From Spizellomyces punctatus DAOM BR117 (lineage: Eukaryota > Chytridiomycota > Chytridiomycetes > Spizellomycetales > Spizellomycetaceae): 64,000 nucleotides of DNA. The stretch covers positions 62,001-126,000 of the forward strand of contig NW_015971541.1 of NCBI RefSeq assembly GCF_000182565.1, given 5' to 3'. Positions 1 to 14,034 of the stretch are shown piece after piece; positions within the stretch are counted from its first letter, which is position 1; each line of letters starts with the position of its first letter. The notes beneath the pieces are model-generated. The model had not been told where the DNA came from, did not search any database, and was given only the letters and a program-made list of their open reading frames with translations. The position numbers were made by a program, and so were the translations under genes.

Positions 1-286
1 GTCCAGAGGAAAGAGACCCAGTTCCAAAGGTTGACTGTGAAGCCGCCCATTAAAGAGTAGTACATCAGTCATGTATATAGTATGTCAAAATTTTTAGGTT
101 TAGTTTAGTTGCTGGAGCCATTATTTTCTGTGTTACTAAGTATGTAGAAATGCCATTCACCATTATGAATTCCATCATTCGTCCTCCAAGCACATTGCCC
201 AGCGATCACTCCCTTGGAAAGTAAAGTTTTTCCAAGACACCTTATCTATTTGGATGTACATCTATCACTTCCTTGGAAAGTAAAAC
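1..286. other. left-edge non-coding stretch with tRNA-flank homology
   Basis: No coding region is visible. Positions about 178-227 closely match the immediate 5' flank of the second tRNA-Ser copy (reverse complement of about 48603-48652). Here that block lies some 60 nt away from the tRNA, and a partial second copy of its end (about 266-285, around CTTGGAAAGTAAA) abuts the gene. This looks like a duplicated and rearranged 5' flank. Confidence 0.6.
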
Positions 287-368
287 GTCGGTTTGGCGGA
301 GTGGTTAACGCGGTGGCCTGCTAAGCCATTTCCTTCTGGGAGCACAGGTTCGAATCCTGTAGCCGACG
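287..368 (+). tRNA. tRNA-Ser (anticodon GCU)
   Basis: The acceptor stem pairs GTCGGTT with AGCCGAC (one G-T wobble), followed by discriminator G. The A box region (TGGCGGAGTGG) and B box (GGTTCGAATCC) are intact. The anticodon loop is CTGCTAA, so the anticodon is GCU and reads AGC/AGU serine codons. The long variable arm is the serine class II hallmark. No intron is seen. A run of six T at 390-395 is a suitable Pol III terminator. A second gene of apparently the same sequence lies on the minus strand at 48521-48602. Confidence 0.93.
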
Positions 369-1383
369 CTCGCGCAGAGGGAAAACATCTTTTTTGATGG
401 TTTTATACATGCACAGACTTTCACCGCTTTGTGGTTCACGCACTGTATGATCATTTGAAGGTGCTGGTTTTATACATGCATACAGACGCTCGCGCAGAGT
501 GAAAACCTCTTTTTTGAAGGCGCTGGTTTTATATACATGCATACAGACGCTCGCGCAGAGTGAAAACCTCTTTTTTGAAGGCGCTGGTTTTATACATGCA
601 CTTACCCCCAATCAGGTCCGACGCGTCTCCTATGAGTCGCGGACCCAGGTCCGCAGACCTGATTGCAAATATGGACTTACACTGCTAATAGACCACCAAA
701 AATAACTGCGATTATTTGCACTGGTTTTATACATGCACAGACTTTCACCGCTTTGTGGTTCACGCACCGTGTGATCATTCTCAGTTTTCTTGAAAGAGTG
801 AGTGAAATTCATCAAGATGGCGCGTGATTTTTATCATTCAAAGTGATCCTTTGACACTACAACTCCTATCGAGTATGTTATGGGGCACCATGGAATGTAC
901 TTGTAATTTCTTCCATTCATTCAACGCGCTATTTCATAGCAATTGCTAAGGCGGTATGGCCATGCCATCAAACCTGGTTTAACGCATGCGCTGCTATGTT
1001 TCTGCTGTGTACCGGTTATTTGTCCCATCATATATTCAAAGGAGTTGTAGTACATGCAGAGTGGTGCTTTTGACCGCTTTGGGGTGTAGCCGACGGTTGT
1101 TCGGCTCTTTTTTCTTGTTTTTTATCATTCAAAGTGATCCTTTGACACTAGTACATGCAGAGTGGTGCTTTTGACCGCTTTGAGGTGTGCTTCACGCACT
1201 GTGTGATCATTCTCAGTTTTCTTGGAAGAGTGAGTGAAGTTCATCAAGATGGCTTAAACATCAGTAGTGGTTTCTGCTTGGGATAGGAGCTGGCATGAAC
1301 TTGAGATGCCTGCCCATTGGCAGCCGATTCTGCTTGGAATAGCAACCGGTATGAACTTGAGATGCCTGCCCATTGGCAGCCGA
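365..1383. repeat. mosaic of short direct repeats 3' of the tRNA
   Basis: Units starting at 365, 485 and 546 share a roughly 61-bp sequence beginning GACGCTCGCGCAGAG. The first unit starts inside the tRNA 3' end. The slot between 425 and 485 holds a related 60-nt variant. Further pairs are 759-822 with 1191-1254 (TTCACGCAC...CATCAAGATGGC), about 828-859 with 1118-1150 (TTTTATCATTCAAAGTG...), and a tandem 57-bp pair 1269-1326/1327-1383 (GAACTTGAGATGCCTGCC). An inverted repeat, AATCAGGTC/GACCTGATT, lies near 610-668. No gene is supported here or in 1384-1770. Confidence 0.75.
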
Positions 1384-1772
1384 CGATGGAGGTTCAGATC
1401 TGAATTTGAAGGTGCCCAAGGCAAACTTATCCAATCGGGCTCACTCTCTTACCCAAAGTGCATGGCCGGTAAAAGACCATGCGCCAGTGACTCACGCACA
1501 AGATACCGTGGGTCAAACAGCCCAAGCCGATCTGACTGCAAACCAAACCCAAGCAACTGCAAAAAGGTCTTGACATGATTTCATAACTAATACTTTGTAT
1601 TTCAATAATAAGATGATGGCAGTTTGACTGCAAACAGTTTACTCTTTTGCAGCTTGGGCAGTTTTTTGTTATTTGAACGCGTGTCTATGGCCTTCCAAAA
1701 GTGGACTTACAAATTACGACCTTTCCCACAGTTTTTGACGCGGTTCATTTCGCAGTCATCAACCTCGCCCCC

Positions 1773-1781
1773 TTTATATAG
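1773..1781 (+). promoter_or_regulatory. TATA-like element upstream of CDC48
   Basis: TTTATATAG lies about 160 nt upstream of the CDC48 start codon and is followed by a pyrimidine-rich leader. This is a positional inference; no transcript start is known. Confidence 0.4.
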
Positions 1782-1941
1782 TGGACTTACGCAGCAGTAG
1801 CAGTCTTTCCCACGCCAGATTTTTCGACATCTTTCATCGGTCCCATTCATCTGCCTTTTTCCATCGTTTCCCACTTACCCACATACTCTTATCACAACTA
1901 CACCGTCCTCAACAACACTTTTTAACCACACCCATCCAAAA

Positions 1942-4813
<2,872 letters not shown>

Positions 4814-5224
4814 GCATGTCACTGTTTCTGGTTGCTTTGCTCTATGGCGTGATGCGCGGAATGTTGGTAGTTTTGGAGAGGGGTGGTTCTATTTAGAGGG
4901 AGTGTTTGCAGAGCTTGGGGTCTTTTTTCCCACTCTCGTCTTTTGAAAATGTTTTTCGTTTGCTGGCAAGGTTCTCCCGTTTTGTAATATATTCGGATGA
5001 ATAAATATTTTCCTTTGCATGAAGTGTTGCTTTGGATAAGTCCTTATATTACCCAACATTACCCAATGCACATCTGGTGATAATCCTACGTGGTTTTCTA
5101 TATTTGAATCACCTAAAACAGTATATACAAAAAGTTGAACAACGCATGCCAGAGATTTAGCAACCCCATGTAGCAACAAAATTCACGGAAATCATCGACA
5201 GTGAAGACCACTGGTTTCCTTGGT
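4814..5224. other. 3' intergenic region between convergent genes
   Basis: About 410 nt between the CDC48 stop and the F-box/LRR stop. It is AT-rich with possible polyadenylation signals on both strands (for example AATAAA near 5000). Nothing else is seen. Confidence 0.5.
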
Positions 5225-6960
5225 TCAAAACCCTTCTTCAACTTCTAACCTAACTAACTCTGTACTTGAAAACCCAGCCCTAAGCTCCTGCAGAAACTCT
5301 GCAGAAGGTCTCCGTCTTCCGTTCATGAAGCCGTCATGCTCGTCGTGCACGACATCATCCTCACCTCCTTCACCCCACCTCGCATGCGCTTCAATCTTTA
5401 AAACCCGTAAGGCCGTGCACCCCTCCACCAAAGCTGTGAGCCCTTGCTCGGAAACACAGGGACAACCCCGGAGATCCAGTTTTTCTAATCGCGCGTCATG
5501 TCGTTTGGTCAAAATCTCCAAAACCTCGTCCGTTACTGCAGTTCCAAGCCATGCAAGAGAGAGGGTTTTGAGTTTGGGTAAATGCATCAACAAATTCGCG
5601 AGTGTTCGTTCTGACGTTTGCTTGTAACCAGATAGGATCAATGTATGCAGGTTTTGCGATGCAGTTAAAACTTCCATGACTGGTTCGCCTCCGGATGTGA
5701 AAGAAAGGTCTAGCGAGTGTAGATGCGGACTGTTTTGAAGGAGGGTGCGGATGGTACAGGCTGTGACGGCGTGAAGGCAACCACGCAAGTCCAATGTGCG
5801 CAAATTGGGGGCGTTTTGGGCGATGTGCAGAAGGGAAGCAGGTGAAAGGTTTGACCAAGGATATAACATTGTTCTAAGTGATCGCCCACTGGTTTCGAGA
5901 ATACTTGCAATGTGCTCCTCTGTATCTCCACCCGATAGACGCAGGTAACTCGTTTGCGGGCCTGAGCATCTGGAAACCAAACCTGCCAACCGTGTCCTCC
6001 CTGCATCTCCATCAAAGCCCACATCGATGTGGATTGTGTGGAGTTTCCGAATGCTGTCTTGAAGAGCCTGCGGATCTTCGGCTGGATATGAGCCAATGTG
6101 GCCCTGAAGAATGAGCGTCCGGACACGAGGACTTGATTCCAAGAGGATGGTCAGCGTCTTGATATCAAGCCTTTCGCACCAGACTTTCAAGGTGTGAACG
6201 TTTGAGCATGTTTTTGCCAGAGTCAACAGAACTTGAGTGTGTGTCGGTTCATGAAGGCGGAGACGGAGAAGGTTTAAGCTCTTTGTGTGCATTGTAGGAG
6301 ACATGTGCGGAGTGTAAATGTGATACGTGCATGTGCGTATAAACTTGTAAAGAATGGATTCAGTCGGAATATCTGGCGAGCTGTATAGTACGGGTGTCGT
6401 CACGGCGTTCCAGTATCGGTTGACTAGAGCGCAGGATGCAAGTGTTTTCTGCCGAGTTGTTCGACGGTTGCATAAAGGCCATATGGGCGTCGCGGCATGA
6501 TCGAGAGCCAATTCGTCCGTTTCATCTTTGACTATGGAGAGGATGATAGTGAGCAGTTCCGGTAATAGTTGAGAAGCCTGGTTGGAGCGAACGCAAAAGG
6601 AAGGTCGCCTGATAGGTATCGTGGCAGGGGTAGACTCGTCCTGGGTGAAGTTAAATGTAACTGGCTCAATTCTGTTGGAATGATATAGGTTTTGTCAAAG
6701 ATGTGGTTGACAAAACCCAGTTTTGCTCTATAGCACTTTTGCCAAACTCACCTCTTTAAACCCCAGATCGGCGATTGGTCCTCCCACGAACCATAGCCTT
6801 CATCCTCCTCCGTACTCTTCCATCCAAGACTCAATTGACCACATCCGACTTGCTTGGTAATGCAGATGGCGGAGACGTCGCGAACCATGTCGACCGAGTC
6901 GTCTCCGCCTTTGGCGTCTCCTTTACAAGCATTTACCGCGCCCACCATGATACCGTCCAT
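5225..6960 (-). CDS. F-box / leucine-rich-repeat protein, about 551 aa, two exons
   Basis: Exon 2 is 5225-6671 and carries the recognisable protein. Just after the acceptor lies an F-box-like stretch (LPELLTIILSIV... then LASCALVNRYWNAV), followed by serial LRRs of the AMN1/GRR1/FBXL type (LRTLDLRGCLHAV, LHSLDLSF, LKTLSLAWLG, LEKLDLRGCPCVS). Such proteins are substrate receptors of SCF (Skp1-Cullin-F-box) ubiquitin ligases, the LRRs choosing the target. No ATG precedes the F-box in exon 2, so an upstream exon is needed. A GT-AG intron (6672-6751) joins in frame to 6752-6960, giving an acidic N-terminus starting MDGIMVGAV. That first exon is less certain than the rest. The substrate cannot be inferred. 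Confidence 0.75.
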
Positions 6961-8477
6961 CTGCGCATACCATATTGAGCATTTGACAATAGTACAAACA
7001 TAAGGGCCATTGAGCCATTTACCTTTGTGGAAAGTGAACAAAAGTAGGAATTTGCAGAGAAAACATATATCCTTCAAATCGCAAAAAAGCAAGAAACAAA
7101 GCAGAGGAAAAGAAATTCAATAATCAAGAACTGCTTTAACCCCCCTTTATAAACAGCCCTTCTTTCAAGTTGGGCTCTAGTGAGTCATGTTGCCAACGCC
7201 ATACGGAAGATTCGTTGACACTCTAGTGGTAGACAAACGGTTGCTCATGTGCCCAAAATATTAATTGTTTATTGTAAGGACTAAAGTGTGAAAAAGAGGG
7301 TTTCTGAACAGTCTAAAGGGGATGATGACTCAGCAAGACGCGGTCAGGTGCCATGCGAGTGAATGATCATCGGATCGCCCCCCTAAAGTAGTGGTTGGTA
7401 TCATTCAAAGGTCCCAAATGTTTGCAAAGACTGTGACGCTCAAGTGTTGCAAAAGGAGGTGTGAGGTGTGCAGTGGCTTGTCGTCGTACTGTCCACACCT
7501 TGTGGTCTCGTAAAAGAGATGGCTGTTTGGGCTACTGTAAAAGGCCGGGCGCAGAACAGCAAACAATTGAGTGGCTTTTGTCGTAACCCGTTACGCCAAC
7601 CCTGGCTTGTGGTGTGGGCCAGGGGTTAAGATCCTGTAAGCGGGGTTGCTCAGCTTCTTACTTTGAAAGGTGATCGAAATGGGAAGTGCACTGAGACGCC
7701 GCACAGCTCATTAGCCCTTGCATATCGCTACTGCTTGCAACGTTTAAACCTAAAATGTTGCTTGTGCTGTCCGCAACGCAACCCATGATTCTCATCTTAT
7801 TGGTCTTGGAGAGTAGAGTAGGTTCAGATACGAGCCGTTGTCGGCGCTCAGTTTGTCTTGCGACTCGAGGCTCAAACGCATTTTGATCATCTAAAAGTTG
7901 ATCTTGCTTTAAACTGGTTATATCAAATGTATTTTAATCTCGAGTCGCAATCAACCTGAACGCATCGAAAATTATGGTGACACGCTTGGGTACGGCTCGT
8001 GTCCGCGATATTATGAGCGTATTCTCCATGACCAATAAGGCGAGAATTCATGCGGCGATCTTCATGCGATAGCGTTGATGCCAGAGACGCCGCTCAGCGT
8101 GCAATTGGATATCACAAAGCAACGCAACGCAACAAGCACAAAATGTTGTGTGCACCGCTTTCAATGACAGGGCCATAACCTCGACAGGTGCAAGTGCGAC
8201 AACCAAGAACCATTTTGACCCCAGTTGATGGCTATCATGATATGTAACATCGCTATTGACCCAGTGCCGATCAGGAAGCCCGGGTAATGAAAGAAGAGCA
8301 CCATTCATCTGCCACATTTTTAAGTGATAAATAAAAAGTGTACACGAGCATGTTGTCAATAAATATCTTTCATTCCATTCATTATTGGCCCGCTTGAACC
8401 TCATAAAGAATACACGTACTCCAATTTTGCAAAAAAAAAAAAAAAAATAAAATAAAAGATTTGAATTCTATCGATAA
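6961..8477. other. intergenic, no gene recognised
   Basis: About 1.5 kb between the F-box 5' end and the HDAC stop. Short open frames here lack codon structure or homology. A perfect 12-bp inverted repeat, TTGCGACTCGAG (7858-7869) and CTCGAGTCGCAA (7939-7950), encloses 69 bp. An A-rich run (8430-8458) sits just past the HDAC stop. Confidence 0.5.
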
Positions 8478-11400
8478 TCATCTGCTAATGTTCAAGAAAC
8501 GCTCCATCACCGCATTAGACATTCCCACCCCTCGAGTAATTTTCCGTGCTTGTCGCTTTCGTGGTATCGGCGGTTCTGGCCGGATGAGTTCATCTTCAGA
8601 TTCCTCGACCTCTGGGGAGGCATGTATTGGGCGTTTGGGCCGTTGTACGCTCCTTTTACTAGATGGTTCCTCTACGATAGCTAAACTAGGTTGTGGGTCT
8701 CGGAGGTCATCTTCAGATTCCTCGGCGTTTGGGAGGGATTGTATCCTTCGCTTGGGCTGTCGTACTCTCCGCTCAATAGGTAGCGGCGCCTCTACTATAA
8801 CTAAACTAGGTGTTGGATCTTGGAGGTCATCTGCGGATTCCTCGGCCTGTGGGAGAGATTGTATCCGGCGCTTGGGCCGTCGTGCTCGCCTTTCCCTTGA
8901 TACCTCCTCAACAACAGGTGAAGCGGGCGGTGGCTCTCGGAAGTCACTGAGGCCATTTATAATGTCCACCGACATTTCCCTCTCCTGATGCACATCGTCC
9001 GACAACACTTCATCCGCCCCAGGTGACGGTCGAAAGAGCATTGTGGCCTGCGAACTGCGGGCAGTGGGAGACAACGGCTCTTCTGGTGGGTGCAGTAGAT
9101 TCCATCTGTCCTGTGTATGGTCTGGTAACGTGCCAGGCACTGCAGTCGCATCCAGGTTTGCCGACTCTGGCCACTCTAACATGTCCGGGAAACGATCATC
9201 ATGGTGCTCAGAAGACCCTGTGACGCTGACGGGCGATGTCAAGCGGCCATTCCTTAATTTGGGCTCTACCTCAACATGGATGCGATTCATCCGTGGTGAT
9301 CGTCCCACCGGTATGGCGACGGCCTGGGACTTTTTGGCAAGTTGTGCCAAGTATGCTTCTCCCATTCGCCGGGCGAGAAAACGGAAAACCCTTAATTCCA
9401 GGTGATTCATCAGCGTGGATATCGTGGCGTTTGGAGGTTCTTCAAGTGAATAGGAATCAGCGGAATCAAGGGGTACAAAAAGCTCACATTCGCTCAAACG
9501 TACTGTGTCCAGCTGAGTAGGAAGAACCGTATTTGGCAACCGTACTTATTGAGGTACCGCGCGGCAGATCGGACCATGTGTAAACCCGCGAAACCTACCA
9601 TAAAGTTGCGAAGTGCCATTAGCGTCGGTAACAGTACTAGCCAGTCCGTTAGGGGAATGGTGACATACATTAAAATACCAATCCTGTATCGACTCGTAAA
9701 CCGCAGGAAGCTTCTCAGATACCATCATTACTACGCACTCGGTTCTGCTTCGGAGTTCCGCTGTTGCAATGGACAGTGGACCGGAGTTAATCAGTTCGGA
9801 TGGCGTACGTCATGGTAGCGGACGTCCTACACCTACGTCGCACTGATATAAGGTTTGCTAGACCTCGGGCGCCCATCTCGACACCAATCAGTAATATACG
9901 GCTTGCGTTCGTATGCCTATGTGTCAGTGTAGAACTTAACGATCATAGACTCCACGCGAGACCAGACGCAATGACTTTAGATACTTACCGTCCAATGTTG
10001 TCCCATGCATACTTTGTTACTTCTTTGGTGACCTGGGCGGTATCGTACTGCAGCATTAATTCACTTAAAATGGGTCCCTCTGTGGCTATTTGACAACGGT
10101 CCCATGCACACACCTCATTCGACGTAGCATTGATGTCAATGTCAATCAAAGCGTGCCCATTACGACATATGTCACGTATGTACCGCGTCGACGCATCATG
10201 CTTCACGCAAAATGCCATGAGTTTAGTGACCAGATGTCTCGCGACGGATAACTATGTGTCTTACCACAGAGGTCTTGCCGATCCTCAAGGTGTTGCTGTG
10301 TGCATCTAATCGACCTCTACCGTATGGCACGTTCCATAACCGTTGAGATGGGTTGTCCCGGAATGTCAAGGCTTTAGGGGCTTACCGCACTTCGTCCCAG
10401 CTGCAAAAGGCCCATCAGTGGTTTGCCTTACATTTAGCCGTTTTGCTCTCATCTCACCTCGAGTGTACGAAAATAAAAAGAAAACCCCGGTGGGATTCAA
10501 CATTTTTGCTGCACAGTCATACTTCAGAGCCAGATAGCAGCCAAACACAGTATGTTCCGTGCCATTACCTGACGTGAATCTGTCCTATGAAACGATCGGC
10601 CAAATCTCGGTCTTCGACATCAATTCGTCTAAGGTGAAAAGTTTGAGAAAGCATATAGGTCCTGTACCCCGACAGGACGTCTTAAGAAAAAAGAAAAAAC
10701 GTAATGAGGTTACGCTAGTTTCCAAAAACTTAGCAAAGTACTATACGCACCGTGTAATGGAACGATGAGCTCATGCAAATTCTCTGGACCTGAAGCGTCA
10801 GGGTAAGCCTGAAGGTATCCCGCGTGCAGCGACCTCAAGCATACCTGGCTCTGAGCGGACAAAGGTGGGGACAAGACATTTCCAGTACGGTGATTGACAC
10901 TCGATGACCGTTTGTACAGTTTCAATACACGCTGGACTTGGACCCAGCGTCATGTCTATTGGGGGCGGGGGGTCCCCAAGAAGAACCGATGTCACTGCGG
11001 CAACGGATGACGAAACTGCGTTCAGGTTGTACCCTCCCTGCCAGCAACCTTGTAAGTCAAACGAATCTTCTTCAAAGCTTACTTCTTCACCATACCTCCA
11101 AGCAAACCACTAATTTTCCTCCAGCGAGACCCTTCAGCAAATGAGTCATCTGAGAATATCCCGCCGGAGAAACTCGACACAGACCGAGAGGGTCACCAAT
11201 CGCTGCATCAAAGCCGGCTGAAACTAGTACAGTCGCTCAGAGGGAGATCGTGGAAGATCCCATTCTTAGGAAACATACCGATCACGATTTCCGGATTAAA
11301 CTCATAGGCGATGGGCAAAACGACTCGATGAAAAGCATGCAAATAATCTATGTCATTAAGACCCGCGCAAGGCCACGGGACATTGATATTCCTGTGACGG

Positions 11401-12607
11401 ATATGAGAAGTGCAAGGTGATGAGAATAGTGAAGGCTCAATACAAACCTTCCCCTTGCCCGTTTACCGCCGATATGGTCGGCACTTGCAATGGACAGATG
11501 TGGAAAGAACGCCCCTTCCTCATATCTATGTATGCTTATGAACAGGACATTGGGATCGTTCCAGAAAGCTCTCTGAGTTCCATTTCCTGATATCAAATGT
11601 GTTACGAAGAGATCAGTTGAGATGATTTACTGCTTTCTACATACCGTGATGGACGTCCCAATCAACGATAAGAATCCGTTGCACTCCATGTTGCTGCTGC
11701 AAAACACGGGCGGCGACCGCAACATTGCTGTAGATGCAGAAGCCCCTGGATAGCGATCGTCAGCAGGAAGAACAACCAATGCACAGCTTCAGGCCGTATG
11801 AGCATTCTACTCACAATGCCTACAAATGTCAATTGTGAGTGGTGCGCATGTAATATAGAAAAAAAGTAGCAGCTTCACCTTCGTGGCTTCTGCGTGATGT
11901 CCAGGAGGCCTATACGGTCCAGACAAAGGTCAATACCTATTGGTCCATAGGGGACAGTACCGCAGTCCTTACCGAATCAACGCTATGGCGTTTTCAACAT
12001 GCCCTAACCATACTGCCTCCGCCACCGCAATTGCACCCCCGCATGATAAGCTAGCTGCGTCAGCCGTTGCATCCGAAAAATACACATCATTGTAGCGCTC
12101 TTTGGACATGAGCTTGAGCTGGTCCATTTCCATATCTAGATCCGATCATGAATACAACATCAATCAATCGCAAAAAGATCGTGACGAGCCGCGCATGGTA
12201 CCTCTGGTAGACGAAATTTCTTGAATGTGTTCCTCTGTATGGACTAGCCGAAGTTGCTCGTAGGTCGCCGCAATACCACTTAGCCTGATGCACCGCGATG
12301 CTAGGCCCCGACGCTTGAGTTCTTCATACGCTTTCTCTACCCTTTCTGGAACCTCACAATACTCCTCATCTTCGTCAGGGAAGAGGTTTGTATGACGCAA
12401 TAATCGTGGATCGTAGAACAGCCCGGTCTGATTGGCAGGAGTCTCAAGCGAAGTAGAAAGAGCCGGGCTGGCAACAACTACGCGGTCGTTTGCATATCCG
12501 AGTTCACAAGAAGGAGAGCGACTGCCCTCCGACAACGGAAGAGTTACTTCCCGGGAGGCTTGCAGCGGCGGTGTCTCAGTGCGGGCACGTTCATCGCTAT
12601 CAGACAT
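8478..12607 (-). CDS. HDA1: class II histone deacetylase with Arb2-like domain (HDA1/Clr3 type), at least 1022 aa, 18 exons
   Basis: Exons in coding order: 12607-12202, 12135-11973, 11909-11879, 11819-11815, 11745-11645, 11586-11448, 11391-11279, 11223-11096, 11037-10845, 10789-10751, 10680-10569, 10508-10458, 10400-10386, 10316-10265, 10200-9989, 9916-9837, 9760-9599, 9544-8478. The Zn-dependent catalytic core runs from [10 protein letters not shown] (residue 61) through RPPGHHAE (catalytic His pair, about 190), DWDVHHGNGTQ (Zn ligands), VSAGFDA (Zn ligand) to EGGYN. It is followed by an Arb2-like region ([15 protein letters not shown]...[20 protein letters not shown]; about 440-660). Such enzymes deacetylate histones H3/H2B for gene silencing. 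A roughly 355-aa C-terminal extension is unusual. The frame stays open upstream of the ATG, and splice-flanked coding-like sequence near 12770-12865 suggests a further 5' exon, so the N-terminus may be incomplete. Confidence 0.88.
8559..8891 (-). repeat. three tandem coding repeats in the HDAC C-terminal tail
   Basis: Units of 40, 39 and 32 codons (8772-8891, 8655-8771, 8559-8654) each pair a basic patch ([33 protein letters not shown]) with an acidic cluster (EESADDL, EESEDDL, EESEDEL). In units 1 and 2 this is followed by a hydrophobic strand before Glu (PSLVIVE, PSLAIVE). The basic parts resemble nuclear-localisation or DNA-binding patches. The hydrophobic-acidic parts resemble SUMO-interacting motifs. 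Confidence 0.8.
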
Positions 12608-14034
12608 AGTTTCAAATGGTTCAAAAGTCCGCGGACGGGTGTCATCGTCAAGATCATCCCCTGGTTCGTCAATCCAGGAATTCCTCTCCGTCTCTCTACG
12701 ACAAGCGATTGTCTAAGATCACCAGAATTCGCAAAACTTGGAGAATACTGCAGCGTGCCATATAACGTACCTTTGATGTCCTCCATCCTGATCTAAGTCC
12801 ACGAGCGGTGATGACTGCCAAGAATCCACTGCAACATTATTTCTGCCGAGAACCTGCAATAAGTGTACCAGAGAAAATAAATAAATGGGGAGAAGATCTG
12901 ACAGCTGTTCATCTCTTGGGCCTAAAATAAAGTAATGAATTCGTACCGACATAGTACCGTTGAACCCGCGCGTAGTGGACGGTGATCTCTGCTAATGTCC
13001 AATCGTATAAAGATGTGATGCTGAGAAACGCGGTGTGCATCAACAGGGAAGCGACAATGCAGATTCACTGACTGGGGTGGACTAACATTGCATTCACTAC
13101 GGAACGTTGGCCATCCTCAAGGAGTGGTAGGAATGGATTTTGGACTGGCATGCTGGGTTGACTCAGTTCATGCTGGTTTGCTAATTGTGGCTTAGCACTG
13201 ATTTCCAACCAGCACGGCTGGGTCGTAGGATCAGAGGGCTTTTCTAACTTCTGTATCGTCCGGCCGACATTGATTTGGTTGTGCGGCGGTGCTAGCGAGC
13301 TTATCATCCATTGTCCTTCCTTAGAATGACGAAGTGATCCAAATGCAAAAGATGAAAACTACATAGTGGCCTGGGATAAAACTAGCAATGACATGGCTAC
13401 ACTGTGAGTTCACACTGGGTTATGTAGCCGCTGAATATGCGAGATAATCCAAATTGAGTCCAGGCCGCTCTGGAATCTCCTTCAGGGAAGATGTCGCAAT
13501 GTGAAAGTAGCAGTTTCAATGGCTCAAATCAGAGTACACTTGCTGATCAGATATATCATGGGAAGGATCGTTTTGGATGCTTGGGCAGTATCCTTGAACA
13601 TAGTGCCGACTCATTTACCAATTATAGATCATTCTGGTGGAGTGCAGGGCCGCCAAAGCGGGACTATATGCAGAATTGTGACTTTCGAATGGGTTAGATA
13701 TGGTCGTATAGCGTTTTCTAATGAGCTCAGTTCCTTGTAACCCTACTTGCTGGAAAAACAAGATTAAGTGAATATCATTTTGCTTGCAAGCTGCCCAGTG
13801 ACACGTGTAGTTTAGCTTTCATTTCACTGATCCTTTTTGTGGATGTTGATATGGATTGGAAAATGGTGTTTTTGTGGGTGTTTTTGTGGCGGGGGAGTGA
13901 CTCTATTTCTGGGATTGGAAAGTCGTTGAAGACAAGCAGAATATAAAAGCCATTGCGCTTGCATTTTCCTTGTGCTTGGCCACCTGGGTATAATCGTACA
14001 ATTGGCAATTGGCGCAGAATAGAACCTGACAAGA
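12608..14034. other. intergenic / possible HDAC 5' exon region
   Basis: On the minus strand, 12608 to about 12702 continues the HDAC frame without a stop. A segment from about 12864 to 12777 (coding VLGRNNVAVDSWQ...) has an AG before it and GTACGT after it and can splice in frame into it, but no initiating exon could be fixed. Nothing else is supported between about 12960 and 14034. Confidence 0.35.

Noticed and set aside
8048-8404. 118-codon minus-strand open frame
   Set aside because: Shows no protein family and a biased, patchy composition; likely chance.
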